From positions 3,782,767 to 3,846,766 of the forward strand of contig NZ_AP018248.1 of NCBI RefSeq assembly GCF_002368295.1: a stretch of 64,000 nucleotides of DNA, given 5' to 3'. Under the pieces are notes generated by a model that was not told where the DNA came from, ran no database searches, and worked only from the letters and a program-made list of their open reading frames with translations. A program made the translations under genes and the position numbers. Below, one piece after another: positions 54,286 through 61,888 of this stretch (position 1 is the stretch's first letter; every line of letters starts with the position of its first letter). The stretch comes from Tolypothrix tenuis PCC 7101 (GTDB lineage Bacteria; Cyanobacteriota; Cyanobacteriia; Cyanobacteriales; Nostocaceae).

Positions 54286-55002
54286 CTATTCTGTAGGTTT
54301 TTCTGGTGGCTCAAACTTATAACCATAACCCCGAACAGTTTTAATAAATTCGGGGATAGTGGTATCAACTTCCATTTTTTTGCGGAGTTGACCAATATGT
54401 ACATCAACTACTCTTCCATCTCCCACATAATCGCAACCCCAAATTTTCTGGATGAGCTGAGGACGACTCCAAGCTTGACCTGGGTGGCTAGCCAAAAAAT
54501 GTAAAATATTAAATTCTAGGGCAGTTAATGATAGAGGTTTATCGTTAAGTGTTACCTCTCGCCCATCAGGATTAATTGCTAACTGTTGAAAGACGAGGCG
54601 TTGTGCTGGTGAGGTGTTGACTGTACGCATACGCCGCAACAAAGCTTGGACTCGGACTTCTACTTCAGCTAGGCTAAAGGGTTTGGACATAAAATCATCA
54701 GCACCTGCAGCCAAGATTTTAATTTTATCAGCTTCGTCAGTTCGGCTACTTAGTATCATCACTAAAACGTTAGTGCGCCGTTGCATTTCCTGGCAAAGGG
54801 TATAGCCTGTGCTGTCTGGTAAATTCCAATCGAGGATAACTAAATCTGGTTGAAATTGATCGAATAAATTTAAAGCAGTCTTACCATCTGCTGCCGACTC
54901 AATATGATATTTTCGACTTAAAAAGCGATATATGAGAGTTCGGACACCGTAGTCGTCATCTACAACAAGAACTTTGGGATTAGTAGCAGGAACCATCACC
55001 AT
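54286..55002 (-). CDS. OmpR/PhoB-type response regulator, possibly NblR-like
   Basis: A 238-residue two-domain regulator. Receiver (about 10-125): acidic pocket VVDDD, phospho-acceptor Asp58 in LVILDWNLPDS, and SKPF with the conserved Lys. DNA-binding winged helix (about 140-235): LSLTALEFNILHFLASHPGQ, RVVDVHIGQLRKKME and IKTVRGYGYKFE. The receiver run GYTLCQEMQRRTNVLVMILS resembles a cyanobacterial subgroup that includes NblR, but I would not name it on that alone. No kinase gene is adjacent. Confidence 0.9.
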   Translation of the reverse strand: MVMVPATNPKVLVVDDDYGVRTLIYRFLSRKYHIESAADGKTALNLFDQFQPDLVILDWNLPDSTGYTLCQEMQRRTNVLVMILSSRTDEADKIKILAAGADDFMSKPFSLAEVEVRVQALLRRMRTVNTSPAQRLVFQQLAINPDGREVTLNDKPLSLTALEFNILHFLASHPGQAWSRPQLIQKIWGCDYVGDGRVVDVHIGQLRKKMEVDTTIPEFIKTVRGYGYKFEPPEKPTE

Positions 55003-56048
55003 AACTTTCTAGCCCATCATTTATAGTCTATTGTCTATGTGGCGATTTGATATGCGATCGCTACTTTGTGAAATGCTACCCTCAGAGATTATTTGCACCC
55101 GAAATAAATTGTGTAGTGCTGAAATTATTCCCATCCTAACCTCAGATGCTTACGTATATACTTATGGCTTTCCGTCAGGTAGCGGTTGCTCACCAAACAT
55201 TGTCATTATAGTACTTGATTTGACCGCAATTAACTTTTTATGATATCTAGTGAAGTACTTGACCATAATTATTATCCTACAAAGAAAGATTTCTGCCGAG
55301 CTTGTGATATTTTTAATTACCAGTCAGTGAACTTCATACTCAGAAATAAATCATGAGCAAGCTCTCAAATACCTAGAAAATCTGATAATTATTGGTTAAT
55401 GTTAATTGAAGCTAACGTAATATTTTTGACAATATTATTGATTCTTGAAATCATCAGAAACAGCAAGCCTGAATTCACTTATGCAATTTGTAATTTATTT
55501 GACTTAGCTTACTCATTTATACATTTCAATTTAGTAGTTATTAAAATTCATCCCGTATCATTTTAAATAATACTTGTTACTTGTATAAGTGTTTTATAAT
55601 ACATTTTTGAAATATCCTAGTTAAAACTTGAGGTCAATTCCAATTATGGAGTTAGGTAAATAGGCTAATTATGTTTATATATTTTTTCTATAAATACACT
55701 AGTTTTTGATAATAGATTGCAGATACATGAAACCAAAAAACTAATAAATTGAAGGCATTTATTCTCGACTGAGGAAATACTTACTGTTGATACATAATTC
55801 AATTTATAGTTTTGAAGTTTAAATTCACAGCATTACTAAAAAACCACTACATAAATAAATTAGCTGTGACAAATTACTGTGAGGATAAATATAATACTTT
55901 GTTTATTTCATAATTCCGACTTTAGACTTTAGCTTTTTTGTACTAGTCTATCTCAAGAGAGAGTTTGATAATCTTCATACCAGGGAAAGAGAAAATTAAA
56001 GTATTTTTTTAGATAAATTGCTGTTAACGTAATCAGCAAGAGACAATT
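55003..56048. other. One-kilobase AT-rich region without recognised gene
   Basis: Between divergent genes. No open frame with family features, no tRNA and no heptamer runs. Only short AT-rich inverted repeats are visible. Small RNAs cannot be excluded. Confidence 0.4.
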
Positions 56049-56504
56049 ATGGCTAACAATTTAGTAGATAATATCATTCCCGAACAGCCACCCATTGAAC
56101 CACAATCTGATGCTCATGTTGTTAAAGCTCGTTTGGAATGGGGCGAACCTGCTTTTACAATACTAGATGTGCGCGATCGCGAATCTTTTAATGAAGGTCA
56201 CATCTTGGGTGCAATGCCAATGCCCACAGATGAAGTTGTAGAAAGAGCTGCATCATCTATAGATAAAAGCCGTGATATTTATGTTTACGGTGCTAATGAA
56301 GAACAAAGTGCTCAAGCTGCACAATCTCTGCGTTCTGCTGGGTTTAAGCATGTATCTCAGCTAAAGGGCGGACTTGGTGCATGGAAGGCAATTGGCGGCC
56401 CAACCGAAGGTTCTATTGAAGCTATGACCCCTCCAGGTCGTGGTGACTATAACGTCGTATCTCGGTTAAAAGAACACACAGAAACCCAAACTAAAGACGT
56501 ATAG
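56049..56504 (+). CDS. Rhodanese-like protein lacking the catalytic cysteine
   Basis: Single-domain rhodanese homologue, 151 residues. ILDVRDRESFNEGHILGAM is the CH2A-type start, and SAQAAQSLRSAGFKHVSQL with LKGGLGAWKAIGGPTE is the usual end. The active-site loop normally reads V-V-Y-C-x4-R-S; here it is YVYGANEEQS, with Gly81 in place of Cys. Sulfur transfer is therefore unlikely, and a binding or regulatory role is more probable. A 30-residue tail follows the domain. A stem-loop lies 20 bases after the stop. Confidence 0.9.
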   Translation: MANNLVDNIIPEQPPIEPQSDAHVVKARLEWGEPAFTILDVRDRESFNEGHILGAMPMPTDEVVERAASSIDKSRDIYVYGANEEQSAQAAQSLRSAGFKHVSQLKGGLGAWKAIGGPTEGSIEAMTPPGRGDYNVVSRLKEHTETQTKDV

Positions 56505-56524
56505 TTTGAAATTTTTCATCAGTC

Positions 56525-56555
56525 ATGAGTGGTTAGTTATTAACTAATCACTCAT
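56525..56555 (+). terminator. Hairpin after the rhodanese-like gene
   Basis: ATGAGTGGTTAGTTA paired with TAACTAATCACTCAT around one base (one G-T pair). There is no T-run. Confidence 0.5.
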
Positions 56556-56702
56556 AAATTCCCTCTCTGCACCTACCCTGCAAAAATGTCTTTGACGAAG
56601 CAAAGAATGCAGAGACAAGTTAGTAGACTTCTTGCAGAAGTCTGGAATATGGGGAAAAGTTGTGTATCTTCCCCTTCCCCTTTAACCTTTTCCCTTTTCC
56701 CA

Positions 56703-56731
56703 CCTCTGGCAAAAAGCACTTTTGCCAGAGG
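56703..56731 (-). terminator. Hairpin at the end of the aldo/keto reductase gene
   Basis: CCTCTGGCAAAA / TTTTGCCAGAGG with a 5-base loop, 12 bases beyond the aldo/keto reductase stop. Confidence 0.6.
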
Positions 56732-56743
56732 TATAGTTATTTG

Positions 56744-57763
56744 TTATCGTCGATATTCATCACCACAATCGCCAATTAACTGATATAAATCCCGTGACTG
56801 GCTAGACACTGCATCTATCTTATTTAAATCTTCCTCATCTAAGTTGAAACTAAATACTTTGGCGTTATCTTCTATATGCTCAGATATGCCCAGCCTCGCA
56901 CCAACAATCACACCTCCGACAGATGGCTTATCTAAGATATAGCGTACTGCCACATTAGAAATACTGACTTTGTGTTTATCAGCAATAGATTTCAGAGTCG
57001 TAAGTAACTCTTGAAATAATTGCCAACCACCCCAAGCATCAATCATATTTTTATATTTTTTCAAGCTAACTGTGGTTAGATCAAATCCTCGGGGTTCTGT
57101 TTTACCTAAATACTTTTCTGACAGCCAGCCACCGCAAACTGTGCCGTAAGTAAATAATTTGATATCGTGCTGTTGACAAAACTCTATCATATTTACTTCC
57201 GGGCGACGGTCAACTAAAGAAAATTGTACTTGGTTAGAAACTATTTTGATCCCTGCTTCCACTATAATTTGCAGGTGTTCAGTATCAAAGTTAGTTAAAG
57301 CTAAATGCTTAATTTTGCCCTCAGTTTGCAGTTCTGCCATATATTTGAGTGCATCGAGGTAGTTTTTATCTTGATATTCCCACCAATGAAACTGCATTAA
57401 ATCTAATGACTCCACATCCATCCGCCGGAGGGAAATATTAATATTGTCCTCGACGATTTTTTTGGTCATCTTACCAGGACGAGGCACCCACTTTGTGAAG
57501 GCTTGGATGTTAGCTAAAGCTTCTTTACCACGAGTAGCAATAATTTGTCGGCGGAATTCTCCAATTAAATCTTCGGCGGGGCCATAATGATCTGCTAAAT
57601 CCCAAGTAGTAAAGCCTGCATCTATATATTTAAACATAGTTGCAATAGCGAATTTGGGATTTATGCGTCCATGTCCACCAGAAACTTGCCACATTCCATT
57701 TAGGATGCGACAGATATTTAAATTAGGGGTAAATTGCAGATAGCTTGTTGTTGGTAGAGTCAC
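56744..57763 (-). CDS. Aldo/keto reductase family protein
   Basis: NADPH-dependent oxidoreductase of the AKR fold, about 339 residues. Motifs: ILNGMWQVSGGHG, TTWDLADHYGPAEDLIGEFR with the catalytic Asp/Tyr, FTKWVPRPGKM with the Lys region, LDLMQFHWWEYQDKNYLDAL with the His region, and VSNQVQFSLVDRRPE. I favour GTG at 57763, because GGAG lies nine bases upstream; an in-frame TTG at 57784 sits in an AATTCAAAATTC repeat. Sequences of this type are common in cyanobacteria and plants; the substrate is unknown. Confidence 0.87.
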   Translation of the reverse strand: MTLPTTSYLQFTPNLNICRILNGMWQVSGGHGRINPKFAIATMFKYIDAGFTTWDLADHYGPAEDLIGEFRRQIIATRGKEALANIQAFTKWVPRPGKMTKKIVEDNINISLRRMDVESLDLMQFHWWEYQDKNYLDALKYMAELQTEGKIKHLALTNFDTEHLQIIVEAGIKIVSNQVQFSLVDRRPEVNMIEFCQQHDIKLFTYGTVCGGWLSEKYLGKTEPRGFDLTTVSLKKYKNMIDAWGGWQLFQELLTTLKSIADKHKVSISNVAVRYILDKPSVGGVIVGARLGISEHIEDNAKVFSFNLDEEDLNKIDAVSSQSRDLYQLIGDCGDEYRR

Positions 57764-57921
57764 GTCGCTTCGCTCCAAATTCAAAATTCAAAATTCAAAA
57801 TTAAAGACATTACGGATAAATCCGGGGGTTTTAATTAATGCTGTTTCACGTTTTTCCCTAAATGAATTTATGGGATTGTATCCTTGTTTTCTGAGGTCAC
57901 TTGAGAAAGATGAATTATAAA

Positions 57922-58269
57922 TTAACGCCAGTCTTTTGCAGATTGTTCTAAAACGTAAGCAGCAACATCTTGTATTTGCTCTGGGGTGAGGCGGTCTTTA
58001 TAAGCTGACATATTATTTTTACCATTGGTAACAATGGATGATATTGCCTCTAGAGAATCCATACCATATTTCTTGAGAGCTTTTTTCTTTAAAGTCTTAC
58101 CACGCCTAACGATATTACCACCGTTAATATGACACCCCACACAATGAACCTCGAATATTTGTGCGCCATTAACTAAATCTGCTGCATAAGCAGAGGATGT
58201 GAAAATACTTGTCAAGCTCAAACAAGTAATCAATAGCAACTTGATGAGTTTGTTTAATTGCTTTTTCAT
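57922..58269 (-). CDS. Cytochrome c6-like lumenal cytochrome, low-potential type suspected
   Basis: Small soluble c-type cytochrome, 115 residues with a signal peptide ending about A-Y-A-A-D (residues 27-31). Heme is bound through Cys43, Cys46 and His47 (CVGCH), with axial Met87 (NNMSAY). The mature protein follows the c6 layout (ADLVNGAQIF, KKYGMDSLEAI, VTNGKNNM, LTPEQIQDVAAYVLEQ). At the site equal to the conserved Gln near the heme in photosynthetic c6 (AI-x-x-QV) it has Ile79. That change is associated with the lower-potential c6B/c6C classes, so it may not be the main electron donor to photosystem I. A 74-residue gene lies 40 bp upstream on the same strand. Confidence 0.87.
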   Translation of the reverse strand: MKKQLNKLIKLLLITCLSLTSIFTSSAYAADLVNGAQIFEVHCVGCHINGGNIVRRGKTLKKKALKKYGMDSLEAISSIVTNGKNNMSAYKDRLTPEQIQDVAAYVLEQSAKDWR

Positions 58270-58309
58270 ATAATCAACATCATTTTTTACTTATATATCA
58301 ACTGGCATT

Positions 58310-58534
58310 TTATAAAGATTCAAAGTCTGAACTAAAGCCAACAAACTGCTGACATTCTTCTACAAAAGACTCAGCGTCGCTCACATCCTCAATTTTGTAT
58401 ACCATAATGCGCTGACCATCTGGCATTTTTTTAGAAGTAATGCAATCACCAGAATATTTATCTGCTAGTGCTTTAAATTCACTACCATAGATTTTCCATG
58501 CTTGACCAGAACAAGTGACATTTACTTTCCACAT
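58310..58534 (-). CDS. Small hypothetical protein upstream of the c6-like cytochrome
   Basis: 74 residues, MWKVNVTCSGQAWKIYGSEF followed by KALADKYSGDCITSKKMPDG and a C-terminal SDAESFVEECQQFVGF. It contains three cysteines and no signal peptide. It precedes the cytochrome gene by 40 bp in the same direction, so the two may form an operon. Not recognised beyond being plausibly a conserved cyanobacterial small protein. Confidence 0.65.
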   Translation of the reverse strand: MWKVNVTCSGQAWKIYGSEFKALADKYSGDCITSKKMPDGQRIMVYKIEDVSDAESFVEECQQFVGFSSDFESL

Positions 58535-58711
58535 AAGAACTTTATTTGCGTATCAACAGATATTAATCATCTCACAAAAGGGAATTTGTGAAAAATACAG
58601 TCATTTTCTGTCTAAAGGAAGTGCCCGACTGCAAAAGGCTACACCATAATGTGAATAGAGGATGATATCTACAAAATTTTATCCAAATTAGCTAAATACC
58701 TAGAGTGGAAA

Positions 58712-59512
58712 ATGCCTAACAATATCAAAGAGAAAATTCAAGCAGACTTGCAACAAGTTAAAGAAACTGGACAGCTAAGAAGCGATCGCATTAGAGAAAT
58801 TGTTAAAGCCGCAGTTTCTCAAGTAAGTTCTGAGTTTAAGGCTGGTTCTATAGAACTGCGTACTATTGTCAAAGATGCGCTTTCGGCTGTCATTGAAACT
58901 TTCCAAGAAAGAGGTAGTGAAATCAAAGAAGAAGTGACAGCTTCTATTGAAGGTGTATTGGAAGGCGTTAATAGCAGCAGACATGAAAACATCGCTAAAA
59001 CCCAGACAGAAATTAAAAAGCTACAGTCTCAACTAGATAGTGAAGAAGAACAACTGCAAAAAGATGTTGATGTAATTTTGGCTGAGATTGAAGAGACTGG
59101 TAAGGAAACTTCTACTAGTACAAAAACCGTCCTTGATTCTGTCATTGATGGGATTAAAGATAGTGAAGAAGCAGCTTTGCTCAAGAAGCGCTATGCTCAA
59201 CTGCAAGCACAACTGGCTATTGTGAGAGCTAATTTAGCTGCACGCTACGGCGGACGCTCAGAAGAAGTGAAAGATTACTTGGAAGACGCAAAGCATTGGT
59301 ATAATCAAGCTCGTCCCCAAGCAGAAAATATTGCTACTCAAGTCGAACAGAAGCGATCGCAGCTCGATGATAAACTGGGCGAAGCTGGAAGTGCGATCGC
59401 GAAGAAGGAACGTCAGCTAAAACAGGCTTTAAGAGAGTTGCTGCTAGCGGCGGCGGAATTATTTAAGGACAAAGATAATACTGCTGATAAGCACAAACTC
59501 CCCCCTGCTTAA
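58712..59512 (+). CDS. All-helical coiled-coil protein, function unknown
   Basis: 266 residues, almost entirely amphipathic helix: repeated patterns such as IREIVKAAVSQVSSEF, LRTIVKDALSAVIETF and KEEVTASIEGVLEGV resemble apolipoprotein- or LEA-like 11-residue periodicity. They are followed by a coiled coil TEIKKLQSQLDSEEEQLQKD and a second helical part with RYAQLQAQLAIVRANLAARY. No signal or membrane segment; highly charged. Related cyanobacterial proteins are sometimes mislabelled histidine kinase, but no kinase motif exists here. A terminator-like hairpin follows at 59541. Confidence 0.75.
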   Translation: MPNNIKEKIQADLQQVKETGQLRSDRIREIVKAAVSQVSSEFKAGSIELRTIVKDALSAVIETFQERGSEIKEEVTASIEGVLEGVNSSRHENIAKTQTEIKKLQSQLDSEEEQLQKDVDVILAEIEETGKETSTSTKTVLDSVIDGIKDSEEAALLKKRYAQLQAQLAIVRANLAARYGGRSEEVKDYLEDAKHWYNQARPQAENIATQVEQKRSQLDDKLGEAGSAIAKKERQLKQALRELLLAAAELFKDKDNTADKHKLPPA

Positions 59513-59540
59513 TACCTTTGCTTGTTTTCCATAATAGATA

Positions 59541-59582
59541 AATATCCCTGGCTTATTAAATAAGTTGGGGATATTGTTTTAT
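59541..59582 (+). terminator. Terminator-like hairpin after the coiled-coil gene
   Basis: AATATCCC..GGGATATT with an inner CTTATT/ATAAG stem, followed by GTTTTATG, 29 bases past the stop. Confidence 0.65.
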
Positions 59583-59645
59583 GTGTGGAAAAAATTTTAG
59601 TAATGCACTGCATTATCTAAGCTGTGTCAGTTCACTACATATAAC

Positions 59646-60015
59646 GCAATACGCTTGGGTTAAGCTCATTAGTGATTGATTTGTCACTTAATTACAAAAG
59701 CCAGATAAATTGGGGGATTCTCCCCCAAACCCCCGATTGGGTGACGGTTGCGTCCCCCAAACCCCCTCCAAAATTATTGTTCGGTTTTGTTGTTGAGTAA
59801 TTAGTTTTTGGTTTTGTGATCAATTAATTTTCTGGCGTTGCATATTTGCGGGATGAATTCAGACTTCTGGAAAAAGCTAAAAGTCTATTGTTTGCAACTT
59901 TGCGCCTACTCTGCGAGAACGACTTCTCTACGAGACGCTGCGCGAACGTCGAATGCGTGAGACACAAATCATCCCATCAATCAGCAACGCCAATTTTCTT
60001 AACCCAAGCGTATTG
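59646..60015. mobile_element. MITE-like element A, copy 2, interrupted by another MITE
   Basis: Ends are inverted repeats CAATACGCTTGGGTTAAG (from 59647) and CTTAACCCAAGCGTATTG (to 60015). The flanks are a 9-bp direct repeat ACATATAAC (59637-59645 and 60016-60024), the expected target-site duplication. Without the inner insertion and its 8-bp duplication the element is about 204 bp, matching copy 1 at 6761-6963. There is no coding capacity. Confidence 0.85.
59834..59991. mobile_element. Inner 158-bp MITE inserted in element A, with 8-bp target duplication
   Basis: Begins GGCGTTGCATATTTGCGGGA and ends with the imperfect complement, CATCCCATCAATCAGCAACG-CC in part, giving terminal inverted repeats of about 26 bp. 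It is flanked on both sides by AATTTTCT (59826-59833 and 59992-59999). The uninterrupted relative at 6761-6963 has this octamer only once (as AACTTTCT). The interior holds TCTCTACGAGACGCTGCGCG, a dispersed Nostoc-type repeat. Confidence 0.85.
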
Positions 60016-60024
60016 ACATATAAC

Positions 60025-60057
60025 AGAACCCCGACTTTTTCAAAAAGGCGGGGTTCT
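60025..60057. repeat. Dispersed hairpin, relative of 28964-28996
   Basis: AGAACCCCGACTTTTT and AAAAAGGCGGGGTTCT with one mismatch and a single central base, directly after the element A target duplication. Confidence 0.65.
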
Positions 60058-60092
60058 GGGCAACAACTTTTGTTTAATTGAAATTAGATAAA

Positions 60093-60123
60093 CAAAAAAA
60101 TAGGGTGGGGACTGCCACCCTAT
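60093..60123 (-). terminator. Terminator-like hairpin, minus strand
   Basis: ATAGGGTGG..CCACCCTAT with a 6-base loop; on the minus strand it is followed by seven Ts. It lies 257 bases beyond the small membrane protein gene at 60380-60571, the nearest upstream minus-strand gene. Confidence 0.55.
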
Positions 60124-60379
60124 TATACTTTGATTGAGAGGAGAAATTCGATGAAACCCTGATACCGTAGCCCGAAAATCAAAAATTAAAAGTCACAATT
60201 TAAAAAGGCTTTGATTTGGGAATTGATGACTGTTCTAAATAGGAGCTTTTATTTCTGGCTGAACTGTGTTTAACTACAAAGTTAATTTAACCAGTGTCAT
60301 TTTGAATAATGGATATGTAAATTGGTAATGGTAATTACTTGTCGAGAATTAGTTAATACTCATTACCAATTTAGCGTTG

Positions 60380-60571
60380 TTAGTAGATGCCATCCTGTCT
60401 GTTAAATTGCTCATTATGCTTGGCAATCACCCAAACTGCATGAATACTACCGGGAAGCCAACCTAGCAATGTGAGCAAGATGTTAATGAGCAGAGTTGGG
60501 CCAATACCAACTTCTAGAAAAACTCCTACAGGGGGTAACAACAGACCAAGAAGTAAGCGTGTTAATTTCAT
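60380..60571 (-). CDS. YqaE/Pmp3 family small membrane protein
   Basis: 63 residues with two hydrophobic helices: LLGLLLPPVGVFLEVGIGP and LINILLTLLGWLPGSIHAVW. This is the UPF0057/Pmp3 signature (PPVGVFL..G..T....NILLTLLGWLPG.IHA). Plant and yeast members help keep membrane potential under salt stress; the bacterial role is less clear. It is transcribed in the same direction as the holin-like gene upstream but 148 bp separates them. Confidence 0.92.
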   Translation of the reverse strand: MKLTRLLLGLLLPPVGVFLEVGIGPTLLINILLTLLGWLPGSIHAVWVIAKHNEQFNRQDGIY

Positions 60572-60719
60572 GGGTTTGATTCTAATGTTTGATGTGGGTT
60601 ACTTGCATTTCTACGATTGTCATCGAATTATTAAATCTACTTACGGAATTAAATTAATTCGACAACTGCTAATTGATAGCGAAGTATTAGAGCAGTAGTA
60701 TTTCTACTGTAACGACTTA

Positions 60720-61118
60720 TTAGCTGGAAGGTAATTCTCCCTTGTTATTTGCAGTTCCACTACCCAAAGCCAGGTTCTTTTCTGCAAAGTAGTTGTTAAT
60801 GAAGGTGTTAGCAAAAGATAGAATTACTGGCCCCAAAATAAAAGCGAGAATTCCGTGAGCAGAAAAGCCAGGAACTAAGGCTGCTGCTATAGCGAAACAA
60901 ATGCCGTTAACTACTAGCGAAAAAGCACCAAAGCTTAAGAAATTAAGCGGCATAGATAAGGTAGAAAGTACTGGCTTGACTGAGCCATTAATCAAACCAA
61001 TCACTAATGCTGCAATGATTGCAGCGGGAAAATTAGCAATATTAACGCCTGGTACAACTAAATCTACTATTAATAGACTCAAAGCTGTTGCTATTGCTGT
61101 TAAAAATGGCCCTAACAT
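60720..61118 (-). CDS. Phage-holin-4-2-like (DUF360) membrane protein
   Basis: 132 residues with four transmembrane segments: LTAIATALSLLIVDLVVPGV, FPAAIIAALVIGLINGSVKP, LNFLSFGAFSLVVNGICFAI and GILAFILGPVILSFANTFI. The INGSVKPVL..L..PLN.L..G.F.L..N motif identifies the family, which is widespread outside phages, and no phage genes are nearby. The function is unknown. Confidence 0.88.
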   Translation of the reverse strand: MLGPFLTAIATALSLLIVDLVVPGVNIANFPAAIIAALVIGLINGSVKPVLSTLSMPLNFLSFGAFSLVVNGICFAIAAALVPGFSAHGILAFILGPVILSFANTFINNYFAEKNLALGSGTANNKGELPSS

Positions 61119-61421
61119 TGTTTTTACCTCAGAAACAGTTGATTGAGCGTGTGAACTTCATGTCACTATCATGTACTAATCAAGCTGTTGGTACATCAAT
61201 AAGAGGATAGATTCTTGTTCTATCGTTTGGATGAAAAATTCGGCTGTAATTTTATCATTTGATTGTTTTCTGCTAAAATCTTTGATTAGGGTGGAGTATT
61301 ATATATAATTTAATTTATAAAGAAAAACTTAAATTCTGACAATTAATTTATATCTGAAGCTCTCAGTATTTAGTTTATAAATAAACACCAAAAAAAATAT
61401 CAAAATATTTAATTAAAAGAA
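61119..61421. other. Intergenic region without recognised gene
   Basis: AT-rich stretch between the holin-like gene and the ferredoxin gene. It should carry the promoter for the former and the end of the latter transcript. No clear hairpin. Confidence 0.4.
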
Positions 61422-61745
61422 TTATTGCTTATAGTAAAGCGAAGATTTATATAAAACTTGTTCTTGATGGGTTTCGAGAGTGCAATCAGAGGTGGGATAA
61501 GTCACGCAGGTAACAATATAGCCAGCTTGTATTTCCTGGGGACGCAGAAATTTCTGCTCACTTTGATCGACTTCCCCACTAATGAGTTTGGCAACACAGG
61601 CAGAACATTCGCCTTGCTTACAACCAGATGGTAAGCGAATACTATTGTCTTCTGCTATGTCGAGAATATATTGATCATCTGGTACTTGAATAGTGCGGTC
61701 TAACCCTATTGTCGAGTTGATCAGTCGAACTTGATAAACTGCCAT
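61422..61745 (-). CDS. Plant-type 2Fe-2S ferredoxin
   Basis: A 107-residue one-electron carrier with cluster ligands Cys42, Cys47, Cys50 and Cys80 (C-x4-C-x2-C-x29-C); LPSGCKQGECSACVAKLISG and EVDQSEQKFL are characteristic. Arrangement and the ending VTCVTYPTSDCTLETHQEQ resemble the FdxH-like (heterocyst-type) and PetF ferredoxins, with a short C-terminal extension. The cluster-flanking GCKQGEC differs from the SCRAGAC of PetF and SCHSGSC of FdxH, so it is a separate paralogue with an unknown partner. Confidence 0.92.
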   Translation of the reverse strand: MAVYQVRLINSTIGLDRTIQVPDDQYILDIAEDNSIRLPSGCKQGECSACVAKLISGEVDQSEQKFLRPQEIQAGYIVTCVTYPTSDCTLETHQEQVLYKSSLYYKQ

Positions 61746-61888
61746 CTGTGATTCCCCATACTGTTATTTTGGCTCTTGGAGGCAGAAAATCCTCTCTTGT
61801 GCTGCTTTAATAATAAAATATGGCACCTTAAACCCTTAAACTTAAATAATTGGCGGTGCGTTGCGCTGTGCGACAACGCACCCTACGA

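Noticed and set aside
60720..61118. Holin-like protein as a sign of a prophage
   Set aside because: The family is common in bacterial chromosomes and no other phage gene occurs nearby.
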